Assembly: GCA_023411575.1 (NCBI GenBank)
Contig: JAEYOP010000040.1
Location: 62,001 to 126,000, forward strand
Direction of reading: 5' to 3'
From: Bacillota bacterium
GTDB taxonomy: Bacteria > Bacillota > Clostridia > Acetivibrionales > DTU013
DNA length: 64,000 nucleotides
In this document: positions 34,363-42,481 of the stretch, piece after piece
Numbering within the stretch: position 1 is the first letter of the stretch
Layout of the letters: every line of letters begins with the position of its first letter
Translations under genes and position numbers: made by a program
Notes under the pieces: model-generated
The model's input: the letters and a program-made list of their open reading frames with translations, nothing else
What the model was told of the DNA's origin: nothing
The model's database searches: none

Positions 34363-35169
34363 ATGATACAGCAGAATCCATATAAGATCATCGACATGCA
34401 CGCCCATATCTTCCCGGATAAAATCGCAAGCCGTGCGGTCGATTCGATCGGCCATTACTATAATATCCCCATGTCGGGTCCGGGGACGGTGTCCGGTCTT
34501 CTCGAATGCGGCGCCAAAATCGGCGTCAGCAGGTATGTGGTCCATTCCTCCGCAACCAACGTGGAGCAGGTCGCGACGATCAACGATTATGTGTCGGGCG
34601 TTGTTTCCATGCACCGGGAGCTGATCGGCTTCGGTACGCTTCACCCGGGTCTGTCCGATGTGGAGACGGAAGTAAACAGAATAACCGGCCTCGGCCTGAA
34701 GGGGATCAAGCTTCACCCGGAGTTCCAGGGCTTCAGCATCGACGACGAGGATATGATGCCGATTTATAAGGCGATTGAAGGGCGGATGCCCGTGCTGATC
34801 CACATGGGGGATGAAAACAAGGATTCCTCCAGCCCCGTGAGGCTTGCCCGGGTGCTGGACCGGTTTCCGAAGCTGGTGGTGATCGCGGCCCACTTCGGGG
34901 GCTACCGGATGTGGGATGAATCCGCGGAATATCTGATCGGAAGGGATCTCTACATGGACACCTCCAGCGCGCTGCCATTCCTCGCGCCGGAAAAAGCAGT
35001 CCGGATGATCCGGCAGCATGGCGTCCATAAGATGTTGTTCGGCACGGATTATCCGATGTGGGATCCTGAAGAGGAGCTGGAAAGGTTCCTCAAGCTTGAC
35101 CTGACGGAGGAAGAGCGCATCGCGGTACTATCCGGCAATGCAGAACGCTTTATCAGCTTACTTGGGTAA
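34363..35169 (+). CDS. Amidohydrolase-family metal-dependent hydrolase (ACMSD-like)
   Basis: 268-residue TIM-barrel hydrolase of the Amidohydro_2 group: N-terminal metal motif IIDMHAHIFPD, GIKLHPEFQGF, LIHMGD, VVIAAHFGG and C-terminal LFGTDYPMWDPEEEL. Such enzymes act as decarboxylases or hydrolases on small carboxylates. No operon partner on this strand; its last 12 nt overlap the 3' end of the convergent helicase gene. Substrate unknown. Confidence 0.87.
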   Translation: MIQQNPYKIIDMHAHIFPDKIASRAVDSIGHYYNIPMSGPGTVSGLLECGAKIGVSRYVVHSSATNVEQVATINDYVSGVVSMHRELIGFGTLHPGLSDVETEVNRITGLGLKGIKLHPEFQGFSIDDEDMMPIYKAIEGRMPVLIHMGDENKDSSSPVRLARVLDRFPKLVVIAAHFGGYRMWDESAEYLIGRDLYMDTSSALPFLAPEKAVRMIRQHGVHKMLFGTDYPMWDPEEELERFLKLDLTEEERIAVLSGNAERFISLLG

Positions 35170-36507
35170 CTTTCCCGTACCGGTCCTGCGGACATTGGCG
35201 CTGCTCTTGCTGTGTCCGGCACTTTTACTGCTGCTGCGTCCGGTACCGCCATTGCTTCTGCTATGCCCGGCACTGCCGCCGCTTTTTTTGCGCCCGGTAT
35301 CGCTGCCGTCGCTGCTGCTATGGCCACCGGCGCCGGTGCTCCGGTCCCGGCTTCCCGTACCGCTCCTGCGGGCCTCCACAATTTCGCCCTTGTACATGCT
35401 CTTCGCCGCAATCTTTATATTGAATGCCTTCTCATACTGCCGAATCAGCGGCAGCTCCCGCTCCGTCACAATGGAAACGGCGACGCCGGGATTCCCGTTC
35501 CTGCCGGTCCGCCCCGCCCGGTGAAGATAATCCCGGGGCTGCTCGGGCGCATTCAGGCTGAAGATGTGGGTGACTCCTTCTATATCCAGTCCCCTGGACG
35601 CAATATCCGAGGACACCAGCAGGCTGACCGCGCCGGACCGGAAGCCCTCCAGCGCTTTCCGCCGTTCCTCCTTCCGGTTGGTTCCGTGAAGGCTTTCCGC
35701 ACGGAAGCCGTGATATTTCAATTTTTCCGTCACCAGCTCCGCTTCTTCTATCCCGCTGGCGAATACGATTGCCCTGCGCGGCTCCAGGATCCGGACCGCT
35801 TTTCGCAGCACTTCGAATTTTTCCCGCTGTTCGGCGAGAAAACAAAGGTGCTCGATGGTATCCGGTACCGTGCTCTTCTCCTCGCTTCGAATGACAGCGG
35901 GCTCCTTCATCAGCTCGCGTCCCCGCGCTTCCGCTTCTTTGGATATGGAGGCGGAAAACATCAGCAGCTGCCGGTCCCGCAGGGTGCTCTTGATGACCGC
36001 CCTGACATTGTCGATGTCGCTGTCGCCCAGCAGCCGGTCCGCCTCGTCCAGTACGATGGTTTTTATGGTATGAGCCGTAATTTTCTTCTTTTTGATCAGC
36101 TCCAGGATCCTTCCCGGCGAGCCGACGATCATATGGGGCTTCTCCTTGAGCTTGTCGATCTGCCGGTCGATATTGACGTTTCCGATGATGGGGGCCGAAC
36201 TTGCCTTGATCTCGGAGCCGTGGGACAGAAGCTCAATGACCCGCTGCACCTGGATCGCCAGCTCATGGGTCGGCACGAGGATAATCACCTGCATCTCCCG
36301 GGCGGCCGCATTGATTTTTGCGAACAGCGGAAGCAGATACGCCAGCGTCTTGCCCGTACCCGTCTCGGACTGAACGATCAGATCCTTGTTTTTCAGCACC
36401 TCCGGAATAACCTGTCTTTGTATTTCCGTCGGCGTCGTTATTTTTTCCTTTTCCAGGGCCGCGGATAAAGAGGGGTCGATTCCAAGCTCCTTGAACAGCT
36501 CTTTCAT
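35158..36507 (-). CDS. DEAD-box RNA helicase
   Basis: 449-residue helicase. Q motif (TTPTEIQRQ), motif I SETGTGKT, Ia PTHELA, II DEAD, III SAS (usually SAT), V SSDIASRGLD and VI HRAGRTGR. The C-terminus from about residue 385 is a 65-residue Ser/Gly/Arg/Lys low-complexity tail that could bind RNA. AAGGAG precedes ATG 36507. It is the last gene of a group with HD and TIM-barrel genes. Probably acts in ribosome assembly or cold adaptation. Confidence 0.93.
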   Translation of the reverse strand: MKELFKELGIDPSLSAALEKEKITTPTEIQRQVIPEVLKNKDLIVQSETGTGKTLAYLLPLFAKINAAAREMQVIILVPTHELAIQVQRVIELLSHGSEIKASSAPIIGNVNIDRQIDKLKEKPHMIVGSPGRILELIKKKKITAHTIKTIVLDEADRLLGDSDIDNVRAVIKSTLRDRQLLMFSASISKEAEARGRELMKEPAVIRSEEKSTVPDTIEHLCFLAEQREKFEVLRKAVRILEPRRAIVFASGIEEAELVTEKLKYHGFRAESLHGTNRKEERRKALEGFRSGAVSLLVSSDIASRGLDIEGVTHIFSLNAPEQPRDYLHRAGRTGRNGNPGVAVSIVTERELPLIRQYEKAFNIKIAAKSMYKGEIVEARRSGTGSRDRSTGAGGHSSSDGSDTGRKKSGGSAGHSRSNGGTGRSSSKSAGHSKSSANVRRTGTGKLPK

Positions 36508-36518
36508 AGTTGCTCCTT

Positions 36519-37112
36519 TTATTCCTTCGCGAAGTAGCCTTTTTCAGAGCCCTGACGAATCAGGCTTTGAACATAGTCTTTGATACACTGCGGCGCTTTA
36601 TCCAGCACGATCCCGTTGCGTTTCCACACCTTTTCCGCCGTAATCCCGCGGTTCTGCCACATCTTGCCCTCCGACGCGAAATTCAGCATCAAGGGCTGGA
36701 GCCTGTCCATAATGGCCGCACATAGAGCCTCCTGCGTCTCCATCTCCTCGAACTCCCGCCACAGCGCGGCATATTCCTTCTGCTGGCCCCCGGGCAGCAG
36801 GGAATAGATCCGTTTGGCAGCCTGCTGCTCCCGTTCGTCCTTATCCTCGTACCCCTTCTCATCGTAGGCAAAGGTATCTCCGGCATAAATCTCGACGATA
36901 TCGTGGATCAGCGCCATCTTTACCGTCTTCAGGATGTCCAGCCCCTCAAAATGCTCCGCCAGCAGCAGGACCATCATGGCAAGGTGCCAGGAATGCTCCA
37001 CGTCGTTTTCCCGGCGGGAGCCGTCGGAAAGGTAATTCTGGCGGACGACGGACTTCAGCTTGTCGATCTCCAGAAGAAAGCTCATTTGTTTTTCAAAGCG
37101 GGATGGTTCCAT
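36519..37112 (-). CDS. HD-domain nucleotidase-like protein (YfbR/HDDC2 type)
   Basis: 197-residue protein with the HDDC2/YfbR pattern: FLLEIDKLKSVVRQNYL, NDVEHSWHLAMM and LIHDIVEIYAGDTFAYD. Family members are 5'-deoxynucleotidases. AGGAGG lies 11 nt before ATG 37112. It is 11 nt upstream of the helicase and 15 nt after the TIM-barrel gene, so one transcript is likely. Confidence 0.9.
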   Translation of the reverse strand: MEPSRFEKQMSFLLEIDKLKSVVRQNYLSDGSRRENDVEHSWHLAMMVLLLAEHFEGLDILKTVKMALIHDIVEIYAGDTFAYDEKGYEDKDEREQQAAKRIYSLLPGGQQKEYAALWREFEEMETQEALCAAIMDRLQPLMLNFASEGKMWQNRGITAEKVWKRNGIVLDKAPQCIKDYVQSLIRQGSEKGYFAKE

Positions 37113-37127
37113 GTGCGTTTTTTCCTC

Positions 37128-37997
37128 CTATTTTAGCGTTCTCTTGTTCGCGAAAGCCGCCTGGTCCGGCGCCGGGCTGGAACGCGGGCCGATGCCGGGG
37201 AATCTGCGTTCGATGGCGGCCATTGAAATCTCAATATCCTCCTCGGCTTCCAGTTCGGTCATGCACCCGACCGTAACCATATCGCAAGGCCGGATCGTAT
37301 TCCAGACAAAATTCAAGCCCACATAGGGCGTCACTCTCCCCGCCGCCATGGGCTTGATCGTCATGACCGGTTTCCTTGCATTGTGGATGACTTTTGCAAT
37401 AGATTCGACCTCCACCTGCATCAAAAAACCCATGCAGTTGTAGATCTGTATGTAGGTCTCGACATCGTAGTTGTTCATATCGGAATAGACGACAAGCTCG
37501 GGCATGTGGGCGGAAAGCCCCGGTATCATCCCCTGCTCGCGGATCATTTTGGTATAGTCGTCCAGCCTTTCGATGGTTTCCGTGTCCTTGCGGACGAGCT
37601 TCTCCACGCTGGAATGGTGCAGCAGGCAAAAAGAAGCGCCTATCGCCGCGCTTTGCTTGATCGTTTCATACGCTTCCTTGCGGGACAGCACGTCGTTGCC
37701 TACATTGATGATCGGCGTATCCACCAGGATCATATTCCTGCCGGTCTTCTCCTCCGCCTCCCGGATTCCGTCCAGCATGGTCAACTGGCTGCTGATGGGG
37801 CCCATGACGGTATCGACGCCGTTTTCCAGGAATTTGGCCAGAAGCGGGACCATCGCCCCGCCGTCCGGGTTGGTCGTTTTGATCAGCCGGTCCGCGGCCG
37901 GCCCCGTGTGGCTCCAGCCAAGCAGCCAGTTTGTGCCGATGATCATCCTGGAAAGGGATATTCCGCTGACATCGGTTCTCGGAAATGGTATACTCAT
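37128..37997 (-). CDS. TIM-barrel-like protein of unknown function
   Basis: 289-residue soluble protein. Strand-helix alternation (VDTVMGPIS, NMILVDTPI, ASFCLLHHSS, MIPGLSAHMPE, VMTIKPMAAGRVTP, DMVTVGCMTE) suggests a TIM barrel, and the ends recall aldo/keto reductases, but the AKR catalytic tetrad is not recognisable. GGAGG lies 9 nt before ATG 37997. A -35/-10 pair sits just upstream. First gene of the group with HD and helicase genes. Confidence 0.75.
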   Translation of the reverse strand: MSIPFPRTDVSGISLSRMIIGTNWLLGWSHTGPAADRLIKTTNPDGGAMVPLLAKFLENGVDTVMGPISSQLTMLDGIREAEEKTGRNMILVDTPIINVGNDVLSRKEAYETIKQSAAIGASFCLLHHSSVEKLVRKDTETIERLDDYTKMIREQGMIPGLSAHMPELVVYSDMNNYDVETYIQIYNCMGFLMQVEVESIAKVIHNARKPVMTIKPMAAGRVTPYVGLNFVWNTIRPCDMVTVGCMTELEAEEDIEISMAAIERRFPGIGPRSSPAPDQAAFANKRTLK

Positions 37998-38044
37998 GGC
38001 CAACATCCTCCGCAAAAAGAAATTCAAATTGGATTCTATTTTCT

Positions 38045-38073
38045 ATTATAAAGAATGTTCCCATCAATGAAAA
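38045..38073 (-). promoter_or_regulatory. Promoter for the TIM-barrel/HD/helicase group
   Basis: On the minus strand TTTTCA, 17-bp spacer and perfect TATAAT lie about 50 nt upstream of the start at 37997. Confidence 0.5.
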
Positions 38074-38134
38074 CCCCGCGTATGCCAATAATTGAAATAA
38101 AAAGGGGCCACAACGCTACTCTGTCAGTTTTATA

Positions 38135-38162
38135 TTGATTTTATAAGCCGGATTGTTATACA
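38135..38162 (+). promoter_or_regulatory. Promoter for the DUF1294 gene
   Basis: TTGATT, 16-bp spacer and TATACA lie about 60 nt before the DUF1294 start codon. Confidence 0.5.
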
Positions 38163-38223
38163 ATTTACACCAATGAATTACCGGAGGCCGGAAGGCCGCG
38201 AAATGACCAAAAGGAGGACTCCC

Positions 38224-38511
38224 ATGCCGCTGAACTACCTATCGGTTCTATTGGTTTTATTGACCGCAATAAACACCGCCGGTTTTTTTATAGCTGCCGC
38301 AGACAAACGAAAAGCCGCCAAAAAGCGGCGGCGCATCCCGGAAAAATGGTTTTTCCTCCTGTCGCTGATGGGCGGCTGCCCCGGAGTGTATGCCGGATTA
38401 TTGATTTTCCGGCATAAGACGAGGCATTGGTACTTTATGTGGGGCATACCTGCCATTTTTGCGCTGCAGCTTGGCATCCTGCTCTTTCTTTTTATCGTTC
38501 AGCCGGCTTAA
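38224..38511 (+). CDS. DUF1294 membrane protein
   Basis: 95-residue protein with two or three membrane segments and the DUF1294 pattern: AADKRKAAKKRRRIPEKWFFLLSLMGG, then RHKTRHWYF. AAGGAGG is 6 nt before ATG 38224; upstream ATGs have no such site. Function unknown. The last 114 nt are antisense to a small minus-strand ORF with its own strong promoter. Confidence 0.85.
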   Translation: MPLNYLSVLLVLLTAINTAGFFIAAADKRKAAKKRRRIPEKWFFLLSLMGGCPGVYAGLLIFRHKTRHWYFMWGIPAIFALQLGILLFLFIVQPA

Positions 38512-38607
38512 AAGCAGCTGCCAATCCAGTCCTTCATCCCTGCAATACCTGAAAAACTCATTTGTTGGCCTGCTGCCCGTCTTCCTGCCGAAATCGTCCA
38601 TAAACAT
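38398..38607 (-). CDS. Small basic protein, unknown, antisense to the DUF1294 3' end
   Basis: 69-residue ORF starting MFMDDFGRKTGSRPTNEFF. AAGGAG lies 8 nt before ATG 38607, and a perfect consensus promoter with an operator-like repeat lies upstream on the same strand, which supports real expression. The first 30 residues precede the overlap; the rest is antisense to DUF1294 codons and is basic. No family recognised. It may be a coding gene, or the transcript may act as antisense RNA. Confidence 0.5.
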   Translation of the reverse strand: MFMDDFGRKTGSRPTNEFFRYCRDEGLDWQLLLSRLNDKKKEQDAKLQRKNGRYAPHKVPMPRLMPENQ

Positions 38608-38647
38608 AGGCTTCACTCCTTACCTAGACCCTTTTGACTACTCTCTT

Positions 38648-38672
38648 AGAAGAACCCTTGCTAAGTTCTTCT
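38648..38672 (-). promoter_or_regulatory. Leader hairpin of the small minus-strand ORF
   Basis: AGAAGAAC (38648-38655) and GTTCTTCT (38665-38672) form a perfect 8-bp stem with a 9-nt loop in the 5' leader, about 40 nt upstream of the start codon. Confidence 0.5.
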
Positions 38673-38680
38673 TTTCTGCA

Positions 38681-38706
38681 TTGCGCAATTACGTTATTGC
38701 GTAATT
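38681..38706. promoter_or_regulatory. Operator-like repeats after the consensus promoter
   Basis: TTGCGCAATT (38681-38690) and TTGCGTAATT (38697-38706) are near-perfect direct repeats 16 bp apart; the interior AATTACG-TTATTG-CGTAATT (38687-38706) is a perfect inverted repeat. They sit just downstream of the expected transcription start, a typical repressor position. Confidence 0.6.
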
Positions 38707-38723
38707 GGTTAACTTTGAAACTA

Positions 38724-38752
38724 ATTATATAATACCATACCACGGCTGTCAA
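38724..38752 (-). promoter_or_regulatory. Perfect consensus promoter on the minus strand
   Basis: TTGACA (38747-38752), 17-bp spacer and TATAAT (38724-38729) match the sigma-A consensus exactly. Transcription would run toward the small ORF ending at 38398. Confidence 0.8.
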
Positions 38753-38794
38753 TAACCGGTAAAAAATTTATTATATGAATTTTTTCCGGCCTGA

Positions 38795-38832
38795 CGAAAA
38801 AAGAGAGACGATGGATTTCCCCCGTCTCTCTT
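38795..38832 (-). terminator. Rho-independent terminator of the ArsR-type gene
   Basis: AAGAGAGACG and CGTCTCTCTT (38801-38832) form a 10-bp stem with a 12-nt loop, followed on the minus strand by TTTTTT, about 40 nt after the ArsR stop. Confidence 0.9.
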
Positions 38833-38870
38833 CGCTATGGAGCAGAATGATAGCTTACTCCTCCGTTGGA

Positions 38871-39914
38871 TTATTTGGTTGAAAAAAACTCCTGGACGGA
38901 ATGGACCAGTTTATCGATTTCCCTGCTGTTGAGCCGGAAATATTTAAACCCGTCCGATTTCTCCTCCGTGATCAGATTCATGGATCTCAGCTGGTCCAAC
39001 TGCCTGGAGATGCTTGCCGTTGAAAGCTTCAGCTCCTCCGCCAGCTTCTTTCCGTAGGACGGCTTTTTCCGGAGGCTCTGCAGGATCTGAAGCCTGGTCC
39101 GATCCGAAAGGGATTTGAGGATGGACAGGATTCCGTCGATTTCTTCCATATCCACCTTTTCACTCGTCTTGATGTTGTAGAACAGGATGAAAATCCCCTT
39201 TTCTTCATCCCAGGCGGTAACATTGAACTCATTCATAAAATAGCTGGGGATAAAATAGTACTGCCGGTAAAACCGGTCCGGCACCCTGCTCTTGCCCTTG
39301 ATCTCCATGGCAAGCTCCAGCGGGGGCAGCTTCTGCAGCCTCCGGCGGATGTCTTCGGTCGCCTGCCTGTAGGCATAGGCAAGGTTCTCCGTCGCCTTTT
39401 CGAACCCGGCATCCCGGTAAATCTCCCCGGCAAGCTTCAGCAGCTTTCCCCGGTATTTTTCCGTATCAAACATCAGCGCCTGCAGCGGTCCTTCGTTTCC
39501 CTTCCATAAATGGCAGCAGACCCCGGAAATGAAGTCCGAAAGCTCCGTTTTCCCCTGGAGGACCGACTCGATCTGTTCCCTGGAGGCATCCCGGTCGAAC
39601 GCATAATAGAGAAAGTCCAAAAGGGAATAGGCTTCAATGCTTTTTATAAACCGGTCGAAGTCATGAAAATTCCTTTCCTGCATGAAGAAGCCGAAAAACT
39701 CGACCCCCGGAAACCTCAGCCCTTCCAGGCTGTCAACAAAGGCCCTGCTGCCGTCCGTAAGCCTGCCGTAGAGCGCCTCCGCAAATTCGTTTTCAAACGC
39801 ATACTGCTTCCTGTTTGCAAGCAGCTGAATGGCCGCCATCATTTCAACCAGTTTGGACGGAATCACGTCCACTGTGCTCTGTTCGCTGTTCGAGTCCAGT
39901 TCAATAGGAGCCAT
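38871..39914 (-). CDS. ArsR-type HTH regulator with long N-terminal domain
   Basis: 347-residue protein. The C-terminal 85 residues are an ArsR/SmtB-type winged helix (LSDRTRLQILQSLRKKPSYGKKLAEEL, STASISRQLDQL). The first 250 residues form an all-helical/beta domain that I do not recognise and that may sense a ligand. It lacks the classic metal-binding ELCVCDL motif. It follows the metallo-hydrolase gene by about 70 nt on the same strand and ends in a strong terminator. Confidence 0.82.
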   Translation of the reverse strand: MAPIELDSNSEQSTVDVIPSKLVEMMAAIQLLANRKQYAFENEFAEALYGRLTDGSRAFVDSLEGLRFPGVEFFGFFMQERNFHDFDRFIKSIEAYSLLDFLYYAFDRDASREQIESVLQGKTELSDFISGVCCHLWKGNEGPLQALMFDTEKYRGKLLKLAGEIYRDAGFEKATENLAYAYRQATEDIRRRLQKLPPLELAMEIKGKSRVPDRFYRQYYFIPSYFMNEFNVTAWDEEKGIFILFYNIKTSEKVDMEEIDGILSILKSLSDRTRLQILQSLRKKPSYGKKLAEELKLSTASISRQLDQLRSMNLITEEKSDGFKYFRLNSREIDKLVHSVQEFFSTK

Positions 39915-39985
39915 GCTTCACCTCAGGCAACATTTTTCCAATGACATTGTACCAGAAAAACAATTCCTTTTACAAATAAATCCGA

Positions 39986-40612
39986 TTACAGGATCTCTCC
40001 CGTGATGGACGCATCCAGCGCATCTATAAAGTTTTCTGCATCCTCTACGGTACCGACGATTTCGGCAAAATGCATCGGCACGGCAATCGCCGGCTTCATA
40101 AGGTTCGCCGCCTCGGCCGCTTCCTTCCAGGTCATCGTGTAGATGCCGCCGACGGGCAGGAAGGCCACGTCCGCCTTGATATCCTTCATTTCGGGGATCT
40201 TGTCCGTATCTCCCGCAAAATAATAGGCAATCTTGTTTATTCTCACGACATAGCCTACCCAGTTGTTCTCTTTCGGGTGAAACTTCTTTCCGATGTTGTA
40301 CGCGGGAACGGTACTGAATTGTATTCCGCCCACCTCGCAGCTCTGGGTCGGTGCGACTACCTTGCAGGCAAAGCCGGCCTCCCCGGCCTTTTCCGCGCAA
40401 TCCGCCGGCGCCACCAAGACTGTGTCCTTTTTGGCCAGCTTCTTGATATCCTCGATTGAGAAATGATCGTGGTGGATGTGGGAAATGAAGATCACGTCCG
40501 CGTCTCCGGGATTTCCGTCGATCCGGAAGGGGTCGAAATAGATCACTTGATCCGACCGGATCCTTATTGTGGAGTGTTTCAGGCGGCTGACGCCATCCAG
40601 CAGGTGATTCAT
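39986..40612 (-). CDS. Metallo-beta-lactamase-fold hydrolase (UlaG-like)
   Basis: 208-residue hydrolase. The metal motif is ISHIHHDHFS, with the later AGDTDKIPE and a C-terminal VPMHFAE. The beginning (IRSDQVIYFDPFRI) is typical of UlaG/YtkL-like MBL proteins. AGGAGG lies 6 nt before ATG 40612. It is 10 nt after the MutS-like gene, so co-transcribed. Substrate unknown. Confidence 0.9.
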   Translation of the reverse strand: MNHLLDGVSRLKHSTIRIRSDQVIYFDPFRIDGNPGDADVIFISHIHHDHFSIEDIKKLAKKDTVLVAPADCAEKAGEAGFACKVVAPTQSCEVGGIQFSTVPAYNIGKKFHPKENNWVGYVVRINKIAYYFAGDTDKIPEMKDIKADVAFLPVGGIYTMTWKEAAEAANLMKPAIAVPMHFAEIVGTVEDAENFIDALDASITGEIL

Positions 40613-40622
40613 AAGCACCCTC

Positions 40623-42413
40623 CTATTCCATCAGTTCAATGCCGACCATCTTCATCAGGTAGCGGGCGTTGGTCGTTTCGCTTCTTCCGGGTTTCAGCCT
40701 GTAATCGAATCCAATTTCATTGTTCCGGTAGCTTTCCGTAAAATGATAATTTTTGACGCTTATGCTCTTGTTTTGCTCCAGCTCGCACAACTCAAAATCA
40801 TGGGTGGAGATCATTCCGAGAATCCAGTCCTTGCTCAGGTTTTTCAGCACGCTCCGGGCCCCGGCGATCCGGTCCGGCGAGTTGGTGCCCATAAAGATTT
40901 CATCGATCAGGTAAATCATGGGCTGCTTTTTATGGGAAAACTCAATGATGGTTTTGATCCGCAGCAGCTCTGCATAGAACGTCGAAATACCGCCGTTCAG
41001 GTCGTCGCGGATGCGCATGGAGGTGAAAATATCCATAACCGAGCATTCCAGCCTGCGGGCAAACACCTTCGAACCGGCATAGGCCAGAACCAGGTTGATG
41101 CCCACCGTCCGCAGCAGCGTGGTTTTCCCCGACATGTTGGAACCGGTGATCACACAGGCCCCGCTGTCGATGGCAAAATCGTTGCGGACGCAGGCCTCCT
41201 TCGGAATCAGCGGATGGCCGAGGTCCAGCGCGGAGAACGCCAGCCCCTCCTTCAACTCCGGAAAGCTCCATTCCGGGTACATCTGGCCTGCAACGGCCAG
41301 CCCTGAAAGCGCCTCGATCCGCCCCACCGTTTCGAGCCACTTCCGGATTTGCCCCCCATACCGCCTCTTCCATTCCTCCAGGGCGAATACGCAGTGGTAA
41401 TCCCAGAGCAGGCCGAAATTCAATATGAAATACAGGACCGTACTGAATTTGATATCCACGGCGGTTGCCACCGAACTCAGCTTCCTGAGGGAGGCCGACG
41501 CCGGCTCGCCGTTGGCAAAAAGCTCCTGCTGCAATCCGCGCAGGGTTTCATCCCGGAATTCCTCGCTTTCGATTCTCCGCAGAAGACTGCCGAAAGCGCC
41601 GAGATTTTTTTTGAGTCCGTAAACGCTGTTGACGATCTGGGCGTTTTTACTGTATCCGATGCCGCATATCAGCATCTGTACCGTCAGAAGCAGCAACGGC
41701 AGGAACAGCGGTATGGGCGCCCCAAGAAAGAACAGCACGAAGGCGAGTATTACAACTGCCGGCAGTATGTAGAACAGGTTGATGATCCAATCCCGCTTGA
41801 ACCGCCGGGTCTGGTTTTCCGCATAGGAAAGCAGCTCCGCCGGGTCTTTCGAGGCCTCTTTGGCAAGCAGGCCTTCGCATTGCAGCTCCTGGCAGAAGTC
41901 CAGCTTCGCCGCCAGTTCTTCCGCCGCCGCCTGGCGTTTCCGTATGGCCTCGGCGCCTTTATCGGGATTTTTCAAAAAGCCGCTGAAGAACTGCCGGCCA
42001 TAGAAGGTATGGGCCGCGTTCAGCCACTGGAAAAGGGATTTGGGCCCGAATATGTCCAGATCCGACGCATACGGATGCTCCTCGTCGGCAAACTCCCGGC
42101 CGCAGTCGTCAAACTTCACCCAGCCGGTCTGCATCCTCTCCATATACCTGCGGTTGACTTCCGCCAGCCCGCCTAGCCTGGCTGTTTCGTAGGAAAGCCT
42201 GTTATGCCGTGCCACAAGCCAGAAGAACAGCGCCAATGAAATCGCCGCCGCCAGAAATCCAAAGAGGATACCGGCCTTGACAAAGCATAAAACCGTCACG
42301 GCGGCTCCCGCCAGGAATGCGGCCAGCCGCAGGTTGCCCATGCTGTCCAGTTGCTTTTTTTTCACCGCCTCTTCCGCGGCAAACCGATCAATCCTGTTTT
42401 TAAATTCATCCAA
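40623..42413 (-). CDS. Membrane-anchored MutS-like ATPase
   Basis: 596-residue protein. The C-terminal third is a MutS-type ATPase: Walker A GSNMSGKTTLL (about 424-434), YLIDEIFMGTNS (Walker B, about 500) and STHDFELCEL. The N-terminal two thirds lack the mismatch-recognition and connector domains and instead carry two hydrophobic hairpins (about 29-70 and 213-258), so it is probably membrane-bound. It has no C-terminal Smr domain, unlike MutS2. It is followed by an MBL hydrolase and preceded by an NdpA-like gene. A role in mismatch repair is unlikely. Confidence 0.85.
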   Translation of the reverse strand: MDEFKNRIDRFAAEEAVKKKQLDSMGNLRLAAFLAGAAVTVLCFVKAGILFGFLAAAISLALFFWLVARHNRLSYETARLGGLAEVNRRYMERMQTGWVKFDDCGREFADEEHPYASDLDIFGPKSLFQWLNAAHTFYGRQFFSGFLKNPDKGAEAIRKRQAAAEELAAKLDFCQELQCEGLLAKEASKDPAELLSYAENQTRRFKRDWIINLFYILPAVVILAFVLFFLGAPIPLFLPLLLLTVQMLICGIGYSKNAQIVNSVYGLKKNLGAFGSLLRRIESEEFRDETLRGLQQELFANGEPASASLRKLSSVATAVDIKFSTVLYFILNFGLLWDYHCVFALEEWKRRYGGQIRKWLETVGRIEALSGLAVAGQMYPEWSFPELKEGLAFSALDLGHPLIPKEACVRNDFAIDSGACVITGSNMSGKTTLLRTVGINLVLAYAGSKVFARRLECSVMDIFTSMRIRDDLNGGISTFYAELLRIKTIIEFSHKKQPMIYLIDEIFMGTNSPDRIAGARSVLKNLSKDWILGMISTHDFELCELEQNKSISVKNYHFTESYRNNEIGFDYRLKPGRSETTNARYLMKMVGIELME

Positions 42414-42481
42414 GGACGTATTCCACCCCCTGTCTATTTATTATATACCACTTATACACCACGCTTTATTTATTTCCTCCG

